DNA from: Plecoglossus altivelis
Taxonomy: Eukaryota; Chordata; Actinopteri; Osmeriformes; Plecoglossidae
Direction: 5' to 3'
Assembly (NCBI GenBank): GCA_036571765.1
Contig: BROE01000006.1
Coordinates: 15,546,868-15,610,867 of the forward strand
Length of the DNA: 64,000 nucleotides
Each line of letters starts with the position of its first letter. Positions within the stretch are counted from its first letter, which is position 1. Under the pieces are notes generated by a model. It was not told where the DNA came from. It ran no database searches and saw only the letters and a list, made by a program, of their open reading frames with translations. Positions 11,764-22,372 of this stretch are shown one piece after another. The position numbers were made by a program, and so were the translations under genes.

Positions 11764-12085
11764 GGTTGGGAGAGGCTGGATAGAAGAGGCTGAGTAGAGG
11801 CTGGGTAGAAAAGGTTGGATAGAAGAGGCGGGGTAAATGAGGCTTGGTGGAAGAGGCTGGGTAAATGAGGCTAGGAAGAAGAGGCTAGGCAGAAGTAGCT
11901 GGGTAAATTAGACTGTGGAGAAGAGGCTGGGTAATTGAGGCTGGGGGAAAGAGACTGGGTAGAAGAGGCTGGGTAAAAGATTGTGGAAAGAAGAGGCAGT
12001 GTAATGAGGCTAGGGAGAAGAGGCTGAGTACAGGCAGGTAGAGTAGACAGTGATGGGCTGAGAAGACCGGGAGAGGCTAGATAGA
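11764..12085. repeat. GAGGCTGGGT minisatellite
   Basis: Many imperfect copies of AGAGGCTGGGTAGAAGAGG or AGGCTGGGTAAATGAGG words, with a basic period near 17-20 bp. The 92-residue minus-strand Ser/Pro/Leu frame across it is an artefact of the repeat. Confidence 0.85.
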
Positions 12086-12849
12086 AGCAGCGGAAAAGAC
12101 CAGAACAGAGGAAAACTGTCAGTCTGAAGATTCCGGGCACAGCCTGCATTTAAACATGCCTCAGACCACAGACGCATTCAGAGAGAGCTGACCCAGATAT
12201 AGAATAAGTTATGAAGCGGCAATCACCTCGCAAAACAATCTCTGCTGATGCGAGTGCATTCAAATGAAAAGACAAAAGAGATCTTGTCCTATTGCAGACA
12301 TCCTAAAGAGCGAGCGCATACATGGCGAATATGTGTGTGTGACCAATACATATGTGTGTACAATATGTGTGTGTGTGGTGACCTTATACCAGGTAGGCCA
12401 GCACTCTTCTCTCCATCTCTGTCCCTCTTTGGCCCATTTCCTCATTGATCTGGGTGAGATGACCTATCGACTCATCCAGCACGTACTGGTCACAGCAGGG
12501 CCGCTCTCACGCCAAGATATATATCATTCTGACACACACACACGCATGCACACAAACACACAGATATGCTGGACCTCCTATACTCTGCATGAAGAGAGCC
12601 ACCGTTTAACACATGCACACACAGCATTAGAGCAGCGTCCAGAGAGTCTCAGCCTCACAACAGCAGACTCCTGGAGGCTGGGAGAGGCAAGCCAGGCAAA
12701 CCTGACACATCTCAGGGGACTGAGAGGTAAACAAAGGTGTGTGTATGAGTATGTGTGTGTGTACTGTATGTTCTATGAAGACTTGTCCGACACGTTTGAA
12801 CTCACTCCCCAGGGCGGAAAATGAATGGGAATGCAAAGCTGTTTTCCCT

Positions 12850-12850
<1 letters not shown>
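12086..12850. other. Mixed sequence with GT and CA runs
   Basis: GT-rich runs at about 12332-12378 and 12738-12762 and CA-rich words at 12533-12560. No gene seen. A 186-residue plus frame (12264-12824) spans these runs and shows no domain. Confidence 0.55.
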
Positions 12851-12901
<51 letters not shown>

Positions 12902-13125
12902 GCTCTCTTTCTCCTTCTCCTTCTCTCTTATTTTATTTACACCCACCTGTGAACACGACACGTCTTTTTTTCTCACCACTGGGATATGTGTTACTGTTCA
13001 ATCCCTCTCTATCCCCCTCTCAATCTCCCCCACCTTCTCTTCATCCCCCTTTCAATCTCCTGTTCTCTCTCTCTATCTCTCTCTCTCTCTCTGCATCTCT
13101 TTCTCTCCCTTTCTCCCCTGTCCTT
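12850..13125. repeat. (CT)n polypyrimidine tract
   Basis: CT-dominated tract with long (CT)n cores at about 12851-12905 and 13058-13092, interrupted by about 70 bp of mixed sequence. Confidence 0.9.
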
Positions 13126-13697
13126 AATTCACAAAGACATCTACATGCGGATTCAGCTGCGTTCCGGAATCCTGGGGGCTAGCCAATCAGATGTGGTTCC
13201 CGTGCTGTATGGGCTGCGGTGGTTTTCTATAGGTTGGGGGGGGCAGTCGCAAGGCATATTTGGCACAGAGGAGCTGAGGAGACGCATTTGAGCAGAAGCT
13301 CACAGAGTTCCTATGTTCTTCACGTTGGGCGGGGAGAGGAGGGGGACTGAACACACTGCCCCTTCGCATGACGGCTCACATGCTTGCGTAGAAGCGGGAA
13401 AGATGGCTTTGCCGAGCGGCAACGGGTGATGGACACGTTCCTGGAAGGCTTCAGCGGGGGGACATTTACAAGACATTTTGGCTGTGGTCAGGCCGGGCCG
13501 GAGGGGTCGGCAGGGCGTGGCGCAACAAGGCAGGTCTGAAGCGTGCTCTGCTGTGGCGGGGGTTGTCGAGAGGGTGGCAGACACTGAGACGAGCCAAGCT
13601 GCTGCTTCTCTCCATCCACCCCAAAAGAGCAGCATGTTAGGTTTCAACCTAATCACAGCTCAGGCCAGACATGACAAGTGGAACGCTGGAGAGAATA

Positions 13698-13700
<3 letters not shown>
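13126..13700. other. Complex, partly GC-rich sequence
   Basis: Low-repeat block with scattered CpGs around 13390-13530. Minus frame 13300-13656 (118 residues) lacks a recognisable domain. No exon called. Confidence 0.5.

Positions 13701-13701
<1 letters not shown>

Positions 13702-13734
<33 letters not shown>
13702..13734. repeat. (GA)n microsatellite
   Basis: Near-perfect GA repeat of about 16 units. Confidence 0.95.
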
Positions 13735-13741
<7 letters not shown>

Positions 13742-13849
13742 GGAACGTGTTGCTTACAAACGCCATCTTCACTCCTGGGCTGACAAGCTGACCGTGGGTG
13801 AGACCAAAAAAGTGACACATTTTAGAGTTGGCTGTTATCCCTGGAGGAC

Positions 13850-14125
13850 TGTGTGTGTGTGTGTATGTGTGTGTGTGTATGTGTGACAGGCAGTGACGGG
13901 GGAGGCCTGAACTCTAACAAGCCGGGGCAGTCTTGTCTGACGAAGAGCTCACACACATTTAAACCCCACCCTCCTCAGTCTCCCTGTCTCTGCAGCCAAT
14001 TACCTTTGTGTGTGTGTGTGTGTGCATTCGTGTGGCGTTAGCTTGCGTGTGTATAAGCATGTGTGGCTGGGTATGGGCGTGTGTTGTGCATGCATTCGTG
14101 TGTCCACACGTGTGTGTGTGTGGAC
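13850..14125. repeat. GT microsatellites
   Basis: GT runs at 13851-13885, 14007-14025 and 14100-14122, with looser TGTGTGG/GCATGT words between them. Confidence 0.85.
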
Positions 14126-14550
14126 TAATGCCATGTGATGCACTGCCTCCCTGGTTGCTGGTCGCTTCATTCACCATGGCATAAACGCTAGTGAAAGGGA
14201 AAAGGACGGTATTAATAATGAATATCTGTTCTGGTTCTGCTTCTGTGGCTGTCAACACCTCAAACATCATGGAAGAGAGAGAGAAAGAAAAAAAGGAGCG
14301 GGGGTCACTGAAGGACATACACACACAACGCATTACATGACCTTCCGGCTGGATGGCAACGTCCATGTTGTTTGACTGACGTTGCTCCTTTGTCATGTTT
14401 TTTCTCGAAACAGCTATTACAGTATTCTTCTATTTTCTCTGCACCCCTCCCTTCTCTCTCTCCCCCTCTTTTTTCAGTCTACCTCATCCTTGGCTGGTGA
14501 ACAGGATCTGAGTTTCTTCTCAGGCACGTTGGGCCATGTACAGATGCCAG

Positions 14551-14563
14551 AGGTCAGAGGTCA
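14551..14563 (+). promoter_or_regulatory. DR1 nuclear-receptor motif (AGGTCA-1-AGGTCA)
   Basis: Two perfect AGGTCA half-sites separated by one G. DR1 is the established binding arrangement for RXR heterodimers (such as PPAR-RXR), HNF4 and COUP-TF-type receptors. Occupancy is inference. Confidence 0.5.
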
Positions 14564-14729
14564 GCTCCAGTTGTAGTGGGTTTGATTGAAACAGAGCCAT
14601 TACCCTGTCCTCTACTCGGAAGAGGGTTTAAGGGGGGAGGGGCAAGTGGGGAGGGTGCGGTTTGTAATACTTATGGGGGGGCAAGGGGGGCAGGGGTCAC
14701 ACCTCAGAGCCTTACAGGAATGTAGTTGG

Positions 14730-14742
14730 CGACCTCTGACCT
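14730..14742 (-). promoter_or_regulatory. Second DR1 motif, inverted
   Basis: On the minus strand the sequence reads AGGTCA G AGGTCG, a DR1 with one mismatch. It belongs to a 15-bp exact inverted repeat (CAGAGGTCAGAGGTC) with 14548-14562. Confidence 0.45.
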
Positions 14743-15634
14743 CTGCTCCCCCCAGCAGACCAGCGACCTATGTTTCATAGATCCGCCATCTCTCTTTAAA
14801 CATTCATTCTGCTCTCCTCTTTATCTCTTCACCTCACCCCCCCTTTTCTACTCCTGCCCTCCCCCCTTCTGGGAGATATAGTCAGAAGGATCCACACAGG
14901 ACTCCACTGACAGATGTTACAGTATTTATAGATACATGTACACTGTGTAAATATATCTGTGTACATTACAAAATTGTGAGCCAGCCTACCTCATTCTAAG
15001 TCTCTTCCCCTTCTTCATCTCCCCCAAGGCCTGAGGCCTAACCATGATCTACACCATCACTAGGCTTGTGGCCAACACAACCCTTTACCTTGGCTTGGCT
15101 AGCGCTGTGCTAGGCTACCCTCCAAAGATCTACGATAACCCAGCCAGCCCTGGCTAGGCTACAATTCAACTCTCTGTTTCCTGGTTAGCACTGGGCTCGC
15201 CTGCTCAAACGCTATATTCTGGCCAGTAGGAACACCCGCAGGCTCATATGGTAATGTACAATAAGAAACAAAACTAACCACCATGATGCTATTGTGTTAC
15301 TACCCTGTAGGCTTATTTGCTTCAGAATAGCCTCAGGTCAAAGTCACTGAACCTAAAGAGCTAGGGAGAATATTTGGTTTACAATTATTTATTTTTTCTG
15401 TCTTTCTTTCTTGTAAATGTGACCTTCATGCATGCGCACGTGCGTCCACCGAGCTGAATTGATGCTGCTCCTCCACGTGTCCTGCGGCCGGCTATTCGGG
15501 ACGGCTAACAAGCTAAACGTTTTGAGTAAACAGAATCAGTCCACCTGTTCCCCTGTTCAGAAGGTCTTCACAGCCTCCGCTTGTGGTGGGAGCTGCAACA
15601 ATGGAACAGCCTATACCGAGCCATATATCTGTAA

Positions 15635-15640
15635 CTAACC

Positions 15641-15671
<31 letters not shown>

Positions 15672-15672
15672 C
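15635..15672. repeat. (GT)n microsatellite
   Basis: About 17 GT units with one GA interruption near the start. Confidence 0.95.
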
Positions 15673-15834
15673 AGCTCAGGGTCTTCTCTTGGCAGCCTCC
15701 TAGCAGCAAGGACATTGCTCATGTCGTTGTGGAAGAACCCGGAGAGCTTTGCAGACAATGGCTCCCTTCTCTCCGCTCCATCTCCCATTCAGCTCACAGA
15801 CCCAGCACTGTGGAAGATGCATACACGTTGTGTG

Positions 15835-16165
15835 AGGGGAGGGGGTGGAGGGGGGCAACATGATGGAGAGAAGAGAGAGAAAGGGGGGCGAGAGGGGCGA
15901 GGAGGATAAGGGGGCGAGAGGAGCGAGGAGGGAGAAGGGACATAGAGGAGCCAGGAAGAGGAGGCGGCGGTGGCAGCAGAGGGAAGAGAGAGTCAAAGTG
16001 TGGGCCAGAAGGAGCAAGAGGAGAGCAGTGCGGAGCGAAGGGGAAAGGGCGAGGGAAGAGAGAGGACGGGAAAGGGGAGGGGGAGAGGGGTCGAGGGAAA
16101 AGAGAGGAGAGGAGAGAGCAGTAAGAGAAAGGAGCGGAGAGGAGAGGAGGAGGGAGAGGAGCCAC
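15835..16165. repeat. 330-bp polypurine tract
   Basis: G/A-dominated sequence (GAGGAGGG, GAGAGGAGAG) with few pyrimidines. It yields long Arg/Glu/Gly (plus) and Ser/Pro/Leu (minus) frames that are not genes. Triplex (H-DNA) formation is possible. Confidence 0.85.
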
Positions 16166-16320
16166 CACTGCTGTCCTGCTCTATTATTAATTAGCCCAGA
16201 TTGCTTATTGATCGGGCTCTCATTCGCCCCTGATTACTAGTATAAAACACAACGCTAACAACTGAGCAGAGCCCGAGAGGCAAAGAGGGCGAGAGTCAGA
16301 GTAGCTAAAAAAAAGATAGT
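16166..16320. other. AT-rich enhancer-like segment
   Basis: Includes TATTATTAATTAGCCC (about 16182-16197) and TTATTGATCGGG (about 16205-16216), homeodomain- and HOX/PBX-like words in otherwise complex sequence. Its sharp contrast with the flanking purine tract suggests a preserved element; conservation is untested. Confidence 0.35.
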
Positions 16321-17090
16321 GTGTGTGTGTGAGGGAAGGAGAGATTTAGTTTAGTTAGTGGCTTTAGAAGCAGAGGATTGATTCCTGCTCTATCCATGTA
16401 GAATATCAAGTCCTTGCTGGCCCCGGTTCTGCAGCAGTGAGGAGTTTACCGCAGGCTGGCTCATCAGGGGTCAGAGTGCACGCGTATGGAATTCCCTGCT
16501 TGATACCCTGCACTCACACTCTCTCCCTCACACTCTCTCTCTCTTTCTCTCTCTCTCACACACACACATCGCACACCTGCGTGTGTATGCACACAAACTC
16601 TGCCTCACTTGTGCCCTCCCCTCATTCGTTTTCTCAGACACGCACGCGCAAACACTTGCAGGCAAACTGACTCGGCCTCTCTCTGACACGCAAGCAAACA
16701 TGCACTGGGTCTGTCCAGGGAGGTTGTGTGGAATGTGCTGAGGCTGGGATTCTGGTTGTGGGGGGAATAGACCTGGATCGGATCAGGATTTAGATTCAAC
16801 TCACATTCATGTGAGATTAACTCAAGCCCCTGAACCACACACACACAAACACACAGACACTTGCACACATACATGAACTGGTTAAAGAAATAGATTGTAA
16901 CACCAATCAAGTAAAGAGGATCAATAGTGTGTATGCAACTGGATCAAGCTGCAGACTCGGTTTATCTTGGCTGCGGAAAAAATTTAATCGATTCACAAAA
17001 TATCAGCGGAACTTTTCCTCCAGCGGTACAGAACCCAATAACAGTTCTGTTTGATTAGACGCAGCATCGCAGGGACTCCTCTACACTTCG
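16321..17090. other. Complex sequence with CT/CA runs
   Basis: CT/CA-rich run at about 16500-16572 and a CA run at 16836-16868. The rest is mixed sequence without a recognised feature. Confidence 0.5.
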
Positions 17091-17405
17091 TTTCTCTCCT
17101 TTTCCTTCTCCATTTCTGTTATCACCTCACCTCTCTCCTGTCCTCTCCTTTCCTTAACCATCCCCTCCTCTCCTCTCACCTCCTCTCACCTCCTCTTCCC
17201 TCGTCTCCTCTCCTCTCACCTCCTCTCGTCTCGTCTCGTCTCCCCTCCTCTCCTCTCCCCTTGTCTCCTTTCCCCTCCCCTCCTCTCCTCTCCCCTCCCC
17301 TCCTTTCCCCTCCCCTCGTCTCCTCTCCTCTCCCCTCGTCTCCTCTCCCCTCCCCTCCACTCCCCTCCTATCCCTTGCTCTCATCTCTTCTCCCCTCTGA
17401 TCTAC
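17090..17405. repeat. TCTCC/CCTCT polypyrimidine array
   Basis: Pentamer-like CTCCT/CTCGT repeats over about 300 bp, including TCTCGTCTCGTCTCGTCTCC. This is a minisatellite-like array of TCTCC/TCTCG units. Confidence 0.9.
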
Positions 17406-18360
17406 TCATCTCTGCTCCTTCGTTATTAAAACACCTTTTGGAACATCAATGCTCTGTAATGATGTTGTCATGTTGTCATGTAGTTCGCCGATTCAGGTGG
17501 ACCGACTGAGCATCTGGTTGGATTCCCTCCACTCTGCTGTGCTAACCTGCAAACCCCAGACCACCCACCACTGTCATGACACATGCTCCACCAGAGGCAC
17601 AGACACACATGCACAACGGGAATCTTATCCTGGCATGACTCATCTCTCCACTGTGTCATAAGGACGTGGTTGTTCTCCTTTATTTTGTCTGCTAATCCTT
17701 TCTTGATTCACCGTTCCTCTCTCTCTCTCCCCCTCTCTCCCTCTCTCTCTTTCTTTCCCCCTCTCAATCTCTTTTCCCTGTCTCTCTCCCTCTTTCTCTC
17801 TCCCTCTCTTCCCTGTCTCTCCCTCTCTCTATATCTCTCTCTCTCCCACATCTGCCATATTTTACTTAGGGAAAGAGGTCAAGAATGAAAGGGAAATGAA
17901 GAAACAAAAAAACGAATGGACTAGGGAAGGGGGGGGAGGGGTCTTAAAAGGAGACAGACAAAGGCCACGGTGGGTGAAGTCTCCGTTAGAATTCCATCTG
18001 AACAGCTATCGCACTCAAGTTCAAGAGGGATGAAACGATTAACTAGAAGCGAGCGGTAAATAGGACATGACTCAGAAGACTATGTTCGTGTCTGTGTCAT
18101 GCTAGCAGTAATGCTGCGTCACTCTGCACACACCCTGAATCAGCCTGGGTTGGATTCTGAACACTTATGGCTGCAACCTCGGCACAGCCTTGGAATAACC
18201 CGAGGCCTGATATACAGCACAGTTCCTTTTAGCACTGACAAGACTGCACCGTGCTGATTGGCCCCTCCTAGCACCCTAGTGCTCGTTTCGCAGTGTCATG
18301 CCGACCGACGATGATCTGGGTCATCTCTTATCTCAAGGTTCTCTCCTGCAATGAGACACT
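17406..18360. other. Complex sequence around a CT tract
   Basis: A CT-rich tract at about 17716-17850 lies inside otherwise mixed sequence. A G-run lies at 17929-17940. No gene recognised. Confidence 0.5.
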
Positions 18361-18372
18361 GTGGAGCGGTCT

Positions 18373-18705
18373 GAGAGAGGCTGGGGCTGGGTGCATAGAG
18401 GCTGGGTGCATAGAGGCTGGGTGCATAGAGGCTGGGTGTATAGAGGCTGTGTGTATAGGGGCTCAGCTTAAAGAGGCTGGCTGTACAGAGGCTGGTTGTA
18501 GAGAGGCTGTCTGCAGAGAGACTGGGGCTGTTGAGGTTGGGTGTATAGAGGCTGGGTTTATAGGGGCTCAGCTTAAAGAGGCTGGCTGTAGAGAGGCTGG
18601 TTGTAGAGAGGCTGTCTGCAGAGAGACTGGGGCTGTAGAAGTTGGGTGTATAGAGGCTGGGGTTAAAGAGGCTGGGGCTTAAGAGGCCAGGTGTGTAGAC
18701 AGGCT
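18373..18705. repeat. 15-bp GAGGCTGGGTGCATA minisatellite with 105-bp higher-order period
   Basis: Tandem 15-bp units (GCTGGGTGCATAGAG and variants). A longer block beginning GGGGCTCAGCTTAAAGAGG occurs at about 18458 and again at about 18563, a period of 105 bp (seven units). As 15 is divisible by 3, a 129-residue frame with EAGCI-like pentapeptides stays open; it is an artefact of the array. Confidence 0.9.
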
Positions 18706-19290
18706 GTATGTGGAGTAGGCTGCAGTGCTAATACACTGTTAAATATAGTAGTGTGTTAGTTAAGACTGGTTTGAAAGTGAACACCGCATAGACTCTGAAC
18801 AATCTCACATTCTCTAGATCAATATTATGCAGTCACAAGGAGTGTGTGCACAGCAGTGTATGTCTGCCATTGGATTGGCAAAACAGGATTGTGTGTGTGT
18901 GTGTGTGTGTTCCACTGGGCATTAAAGATAGATCCTGTGTGTTCTACCTGAGATGTTAAATGAATAAGAGTATCGATTAGACCTATTCATGGAGGGAGGT
19001 AGTCACCCTCACAGAGTACGGTTCACCAGAGGTGTGTTCAATCACAGCAGATATCAAAAGGAGAGGGGAGAGAGGGGAGCGCTCACTGCACAGCCTTGTC
19101 CAAAATTCACATGTATCTGTCCGTTCATACGTCAAGACCCAAAATGACTTGAGACCTCAGCTCCAAAGAAGAAAAAAGAAACGACACTGTTCAAATGTCA
19201 CTGAACACGACACTTCCATGTTTGCAGTCACAGCCGGATATTTGTCCTGGAACCCAGTTCAAACGTCTCTTTTTCTTTGTCTTTCTGTCT
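18706..19290. other. Complex sequence with a GT run
   Basis: GT microsatellite at 18893-18911 inside mixed sequence. No gene seen. Confidence 0.5.
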
Positions 19291-19294
19291 TTAC

Positions 19295-20160
19295 TGTCCT
19301 CTGGTTGCCTTCCCCCTCCTCGCCTCTCGTTTCCTCCCTTCTTCATCGCTCCTCCAAAACCTTCTCAATCTCTCCTTTCCTGTCCATTCCTCTCTCCTCC
19401 CCTCCTGTCTTCTCCCCTCCCCTCCACACCTCACCTCTCTCCTTTCCTCCTCTCTTCACCTCTCCTCTCATCTCTCTTTGGATCTCCCCTCCTCACTCTC
19501 CCTGCTCTCTTTCATCTTTTCTTCCCCTAGGTGTCCCCCTCCTCTCCAGAATGTTAGACCCGAGGAAACAGACAGGTTATTACTGCCCGTTAAAGAATCA
19601 AGTGATGTGTGTGTATCTAGAAAGAGATCACTCAATATTTCAGTGCCTCTAAAATGTGGCTTGTTACACGCTTCACCTTGGAGAGAGGTCCCAATTCCCC
19701 TTCATGGAACAACTATCTATGTTTTACGGTCAACACACACGTACACACATATACATCCCAGTGCTCTGTTTGTAGTCAGGAGCTACTGTATATTCGCTAT
19801 TCACCCTCTCTTTCTTGGACAGAGACAAATGGGAGGAGGAAAGAAAGACTGCTGGCATAGAGAGAAAGAGACAGGAAGGGAGACCCAGTCCAGGACAGAG
19901 AGACAAACGGGGAACGAGGGGATGACAAAGAGAAGCAGGGAGACCGTCTCTAATACATGGCACCCACTGAGCTCAGAGATGTTGGGATTTCAGACCTTAC
20001 AGCATCCCCCTCCATCCGGTCCCCTCTCCCCCATTTTCCCTCCCCTCCCAAACCGTCCTCTCCCTGTCAATCCTCACCCCTCTGCCTCTGTCGTGCCCCC
20101 TCCTCACAGCCTCCCTCCCTCCTCTTCCCTCCGTCTCCCTTCCTGATGAGGAGATCATGT
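19295..20160. repeat. Pyrimidine tracts and complex spacer
   Basis: C/T-rich tracts at about 19300-19535 and 20000-20145 around complex sequence (19540-19990). The longest open frame of the window without Ns that is not plainly a simple repeat (289 residues, 19277-20146) starts and ends in these tracts. Its middle shows no domain, and it is treated as a chance frame. Confidence 0.65.
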
Positions 20161-20980
20161 GCTGCTCTGTCAATAAGGGCTGCTCCCACGCAGCTCTATA
20201 CTTAGAAGCCAGCCTACATCCTGGATCTCATTCCGTTCCTGCACATACACAAAGACGCAGATACCACGCACAAACATACACTCACACGCACAAACGACAC
20301 ATGGACTGCCACATAAAACTGATTGACTAAACGAGGAGAGGAGAGGAAAATAAGGGAGTCAGGAAGTGGAAGAGATGAGGGAGGGAAAGGAAAGACCACC
20401 ATCGGGTCTTTTTGCCTTCTACTCAGATGGGAGTGCAGGACCTGGTGCAGAACAGATCCCTGAGTCTGGGCCTAGGAGCTGTAGCTGAAGGAGGCTTGGG
20501 GGGGTTTGCGCCTCATCGCACCGGCTGTGGAAACCAACACATTCACTGAGCCGGATGGACACCGCATGAGCGTCGTTCCGCCACCATCAACCTCCACCTC
20601 CACCCCCACCTCTAACCCCCACACCCCTGCACCTTTCCCCTACCTTCTGCCTTGAGAGCTTGAGCAGTGAAGTGGTGAACCACTGTTTATAAACTCCCCA
20701 GGCACTGGACCTGGAGAGGGGAGGGGGGTCTAGAGAGAGGGCTAAAGAAAGGGGGGGGGAATAGAGAGTGTGTGAAATAGAAAGAGAGTGAGAGAGAGAG
20801 AGAGACAGCACATACAGGAGAGAGAGGGCAGTGTTATTCATTAGCAGCCGAGTAAAGGGAGGAGATAAAAGGAGAGCAGCGTGTACTCGGGTGCCGCAGG
20901 ATTAGCACTTCACAGAGAAAAGAGAGGGAAGAGGTTTCTAAAAGGAACCAGCGTCAACTGTCGAGACGTTTTGCTCTCGC
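20161..20980. other. Mixed sequence, small purine tracts
   Basis: Includes a CA-poor complex part (20161-20580), a CCACC-rich piece (20580-20640) and GA/G-rich runs (20715-20825). No gene recognised. Confidence 0.5.
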
Positions 20981-20989
20981 AGCACCAGG

Positions 20990-21192
20990 GAATGGCCTGG
21001 AGTGTAGAGGAGAGGAGAGAGGAGGAAAGGAGAGGAACGGAAAGGGGGGGATGGGAGAGGAGAGGAGAAGAGAAGAGAGGAGGAGATGAGGTGAGAGGAG
21101 AAGAGAGAAGGAGAAGAAATGAGGGGAGGGGAGAGATACAGTGAGAGAGAGGAGAATAGAGGAGAGGAAAAGAAAAGAAAAGAGAGAGAATG
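20990..21192. repeat. GGAGAGGAGAGG polypurine tract
   Basis: About 200 bp almost purely G/A, built from GAGGAGAG pentamer-like words. Confidence 0.9.
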
Positions 21193-21199
21193 AGAGGAC

Positions 21200-22240
21200 A
21201 GCTAATTGAAGAAGACAACAGACTGTTGCATGTTCCCCAATAGAAGCTATAGGCTACCACCCGAATGCATCATGTGACCTTGACCCCATCTACTCTGCAC
21301 GCGTGAGTGACACCCAGACCTTGACGCGATGCGACGTCTCAGAAGGTGGGTAGGATATGCGTTTTCAACTCTGCACAGCGTCTGCTAGAATCCCCCTACA
21401 CGCACACATGTCCCCCCCCCCCCAAAAAAAAAGTAAACACGCAAGACAAACACACACTCACCCTGGCTAACCCTGAACAAAATGACACACGTAAAAAACT
21501 AAAAGAAACATACTGTACATGCAACATCGCACTATTAGTTTCAGCGTCTCTAAATTCAAAGTGCCAGTTAGCTGCGGTACAATTAACTGTTGTGTTTGTA
21601 AATGTTTGAGACTGGAGAACATAAAATTCAGACATCGAAATAAGTCATCAGTACACATCTGAATAATCTTGGAAAAAACTGCTCTCCTTAGAAAATTATC
21701 CTAATTAGGGGAGCAGAGAGAGAGTGGAAAGTTCCAGTCTAATAACTATCCGACACACAGCCAGAGCTGTACACAACTTAATTAGCCTTTGTTAGCTTAT
21801 GATGTGAAGGCCAGAAAACAAGCCGTACTACAGAGCACAGTAAAAAGGTTGTTTAACTGATGGCCCGGCTAAAGGAATTTGAATAGTTCTGTTTAAAATA
21901 TAGACTTTTTAAGTTTTGCTGAAATATTATGGCACTTAAAATTTTTACTCTTGTTGAAATATTAAGGCACTAAGGTAACCAGGGTTACAGAGTGGCGACA
22001 AGGGTGGAGCAATTTCAACAGCTGCTTGTTCATCTACTAAAGACTCAATCCCAGAACAGCTCCAACACAGTTACAATACTTTCGCTAGAGTTCCCCAAAT
22101 CTCTCCGGAGTGTGTTTGTAGCAAGCCTGTAAAAGCTAAATGCAGAACGTCTGTCGTAATGGTTCATCAGGGTAACATTGGCAAGGACAACCAAGCGCAC
22201 CTCCGCTGTGATTGGAGGAGATGAGAAGGAGCAAGAGGGT
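21200..22240. other. 1-kb complex block with CArG box
   Basis: Low-repeat sequence except for a C12-A9 junction at 21412-21432. It is AT-rich from 21500 to 22000. Holds the CArG box at 21700-21709. No exon recognised. Confidence 0.5.
21700..21709. promoter_or_regulatory. CArG box / TAATTA palindrome
   Basis: CCTAATTAGG satisfies the SRF consensus CC(A/T)6GG and also contains the homeodomain palindrome TAATTA. A single CArG match is expected a few times per window by chance. Confidence 0.3.
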
Positions 22241-22360
22241 TGAAACAGGCTGAGAGGAGGAGTGGAGACGCACAGAAAGGCAGGAGGAGGGACGGAAGGA
22301 GTCTTAGAGCACCTGAGAGGATGAGTAAAGGAGGAGAGAATGGGGGGGCGGGTGCGGAGG
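22240..22360. repeat. Purine-rich tract
   Basis: G/A-rich sequence (GAGGAGTGGAGACG, GGAGGAGGGACGG words) leading up to the D-box cluster. Confidence 0.6.
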
Positions 22361-22372
22361 GAGCATTGCGTC

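Larger units (their letters stand above)
14126..15630. other. Complex block with the DR1 pair
   Basis: About 1.5 kb of mostly complex sequence, with short pyrimidine stretches (14435-14475, 14805-14870) and a G-rich piece (14628-14700). It contains the inverted DR1 pair annotated separately. No credible coding exon. Confidence 0.5.

Noticed and set aside
18293..18682. 129-residue pentapeptide-repeat frame (EAGCI-like)
   Set aside because: Pure consequence of a 15-bp minisatellite whose period is a multiple of three.
19277..20146. 289-residue plus-strand open frame
   Set aside because: Starts and ends in pyrimidine-rich tracts (Ser/Leu/Pro strings); no domain, no splice signals and overlapping frames in the same sequence.
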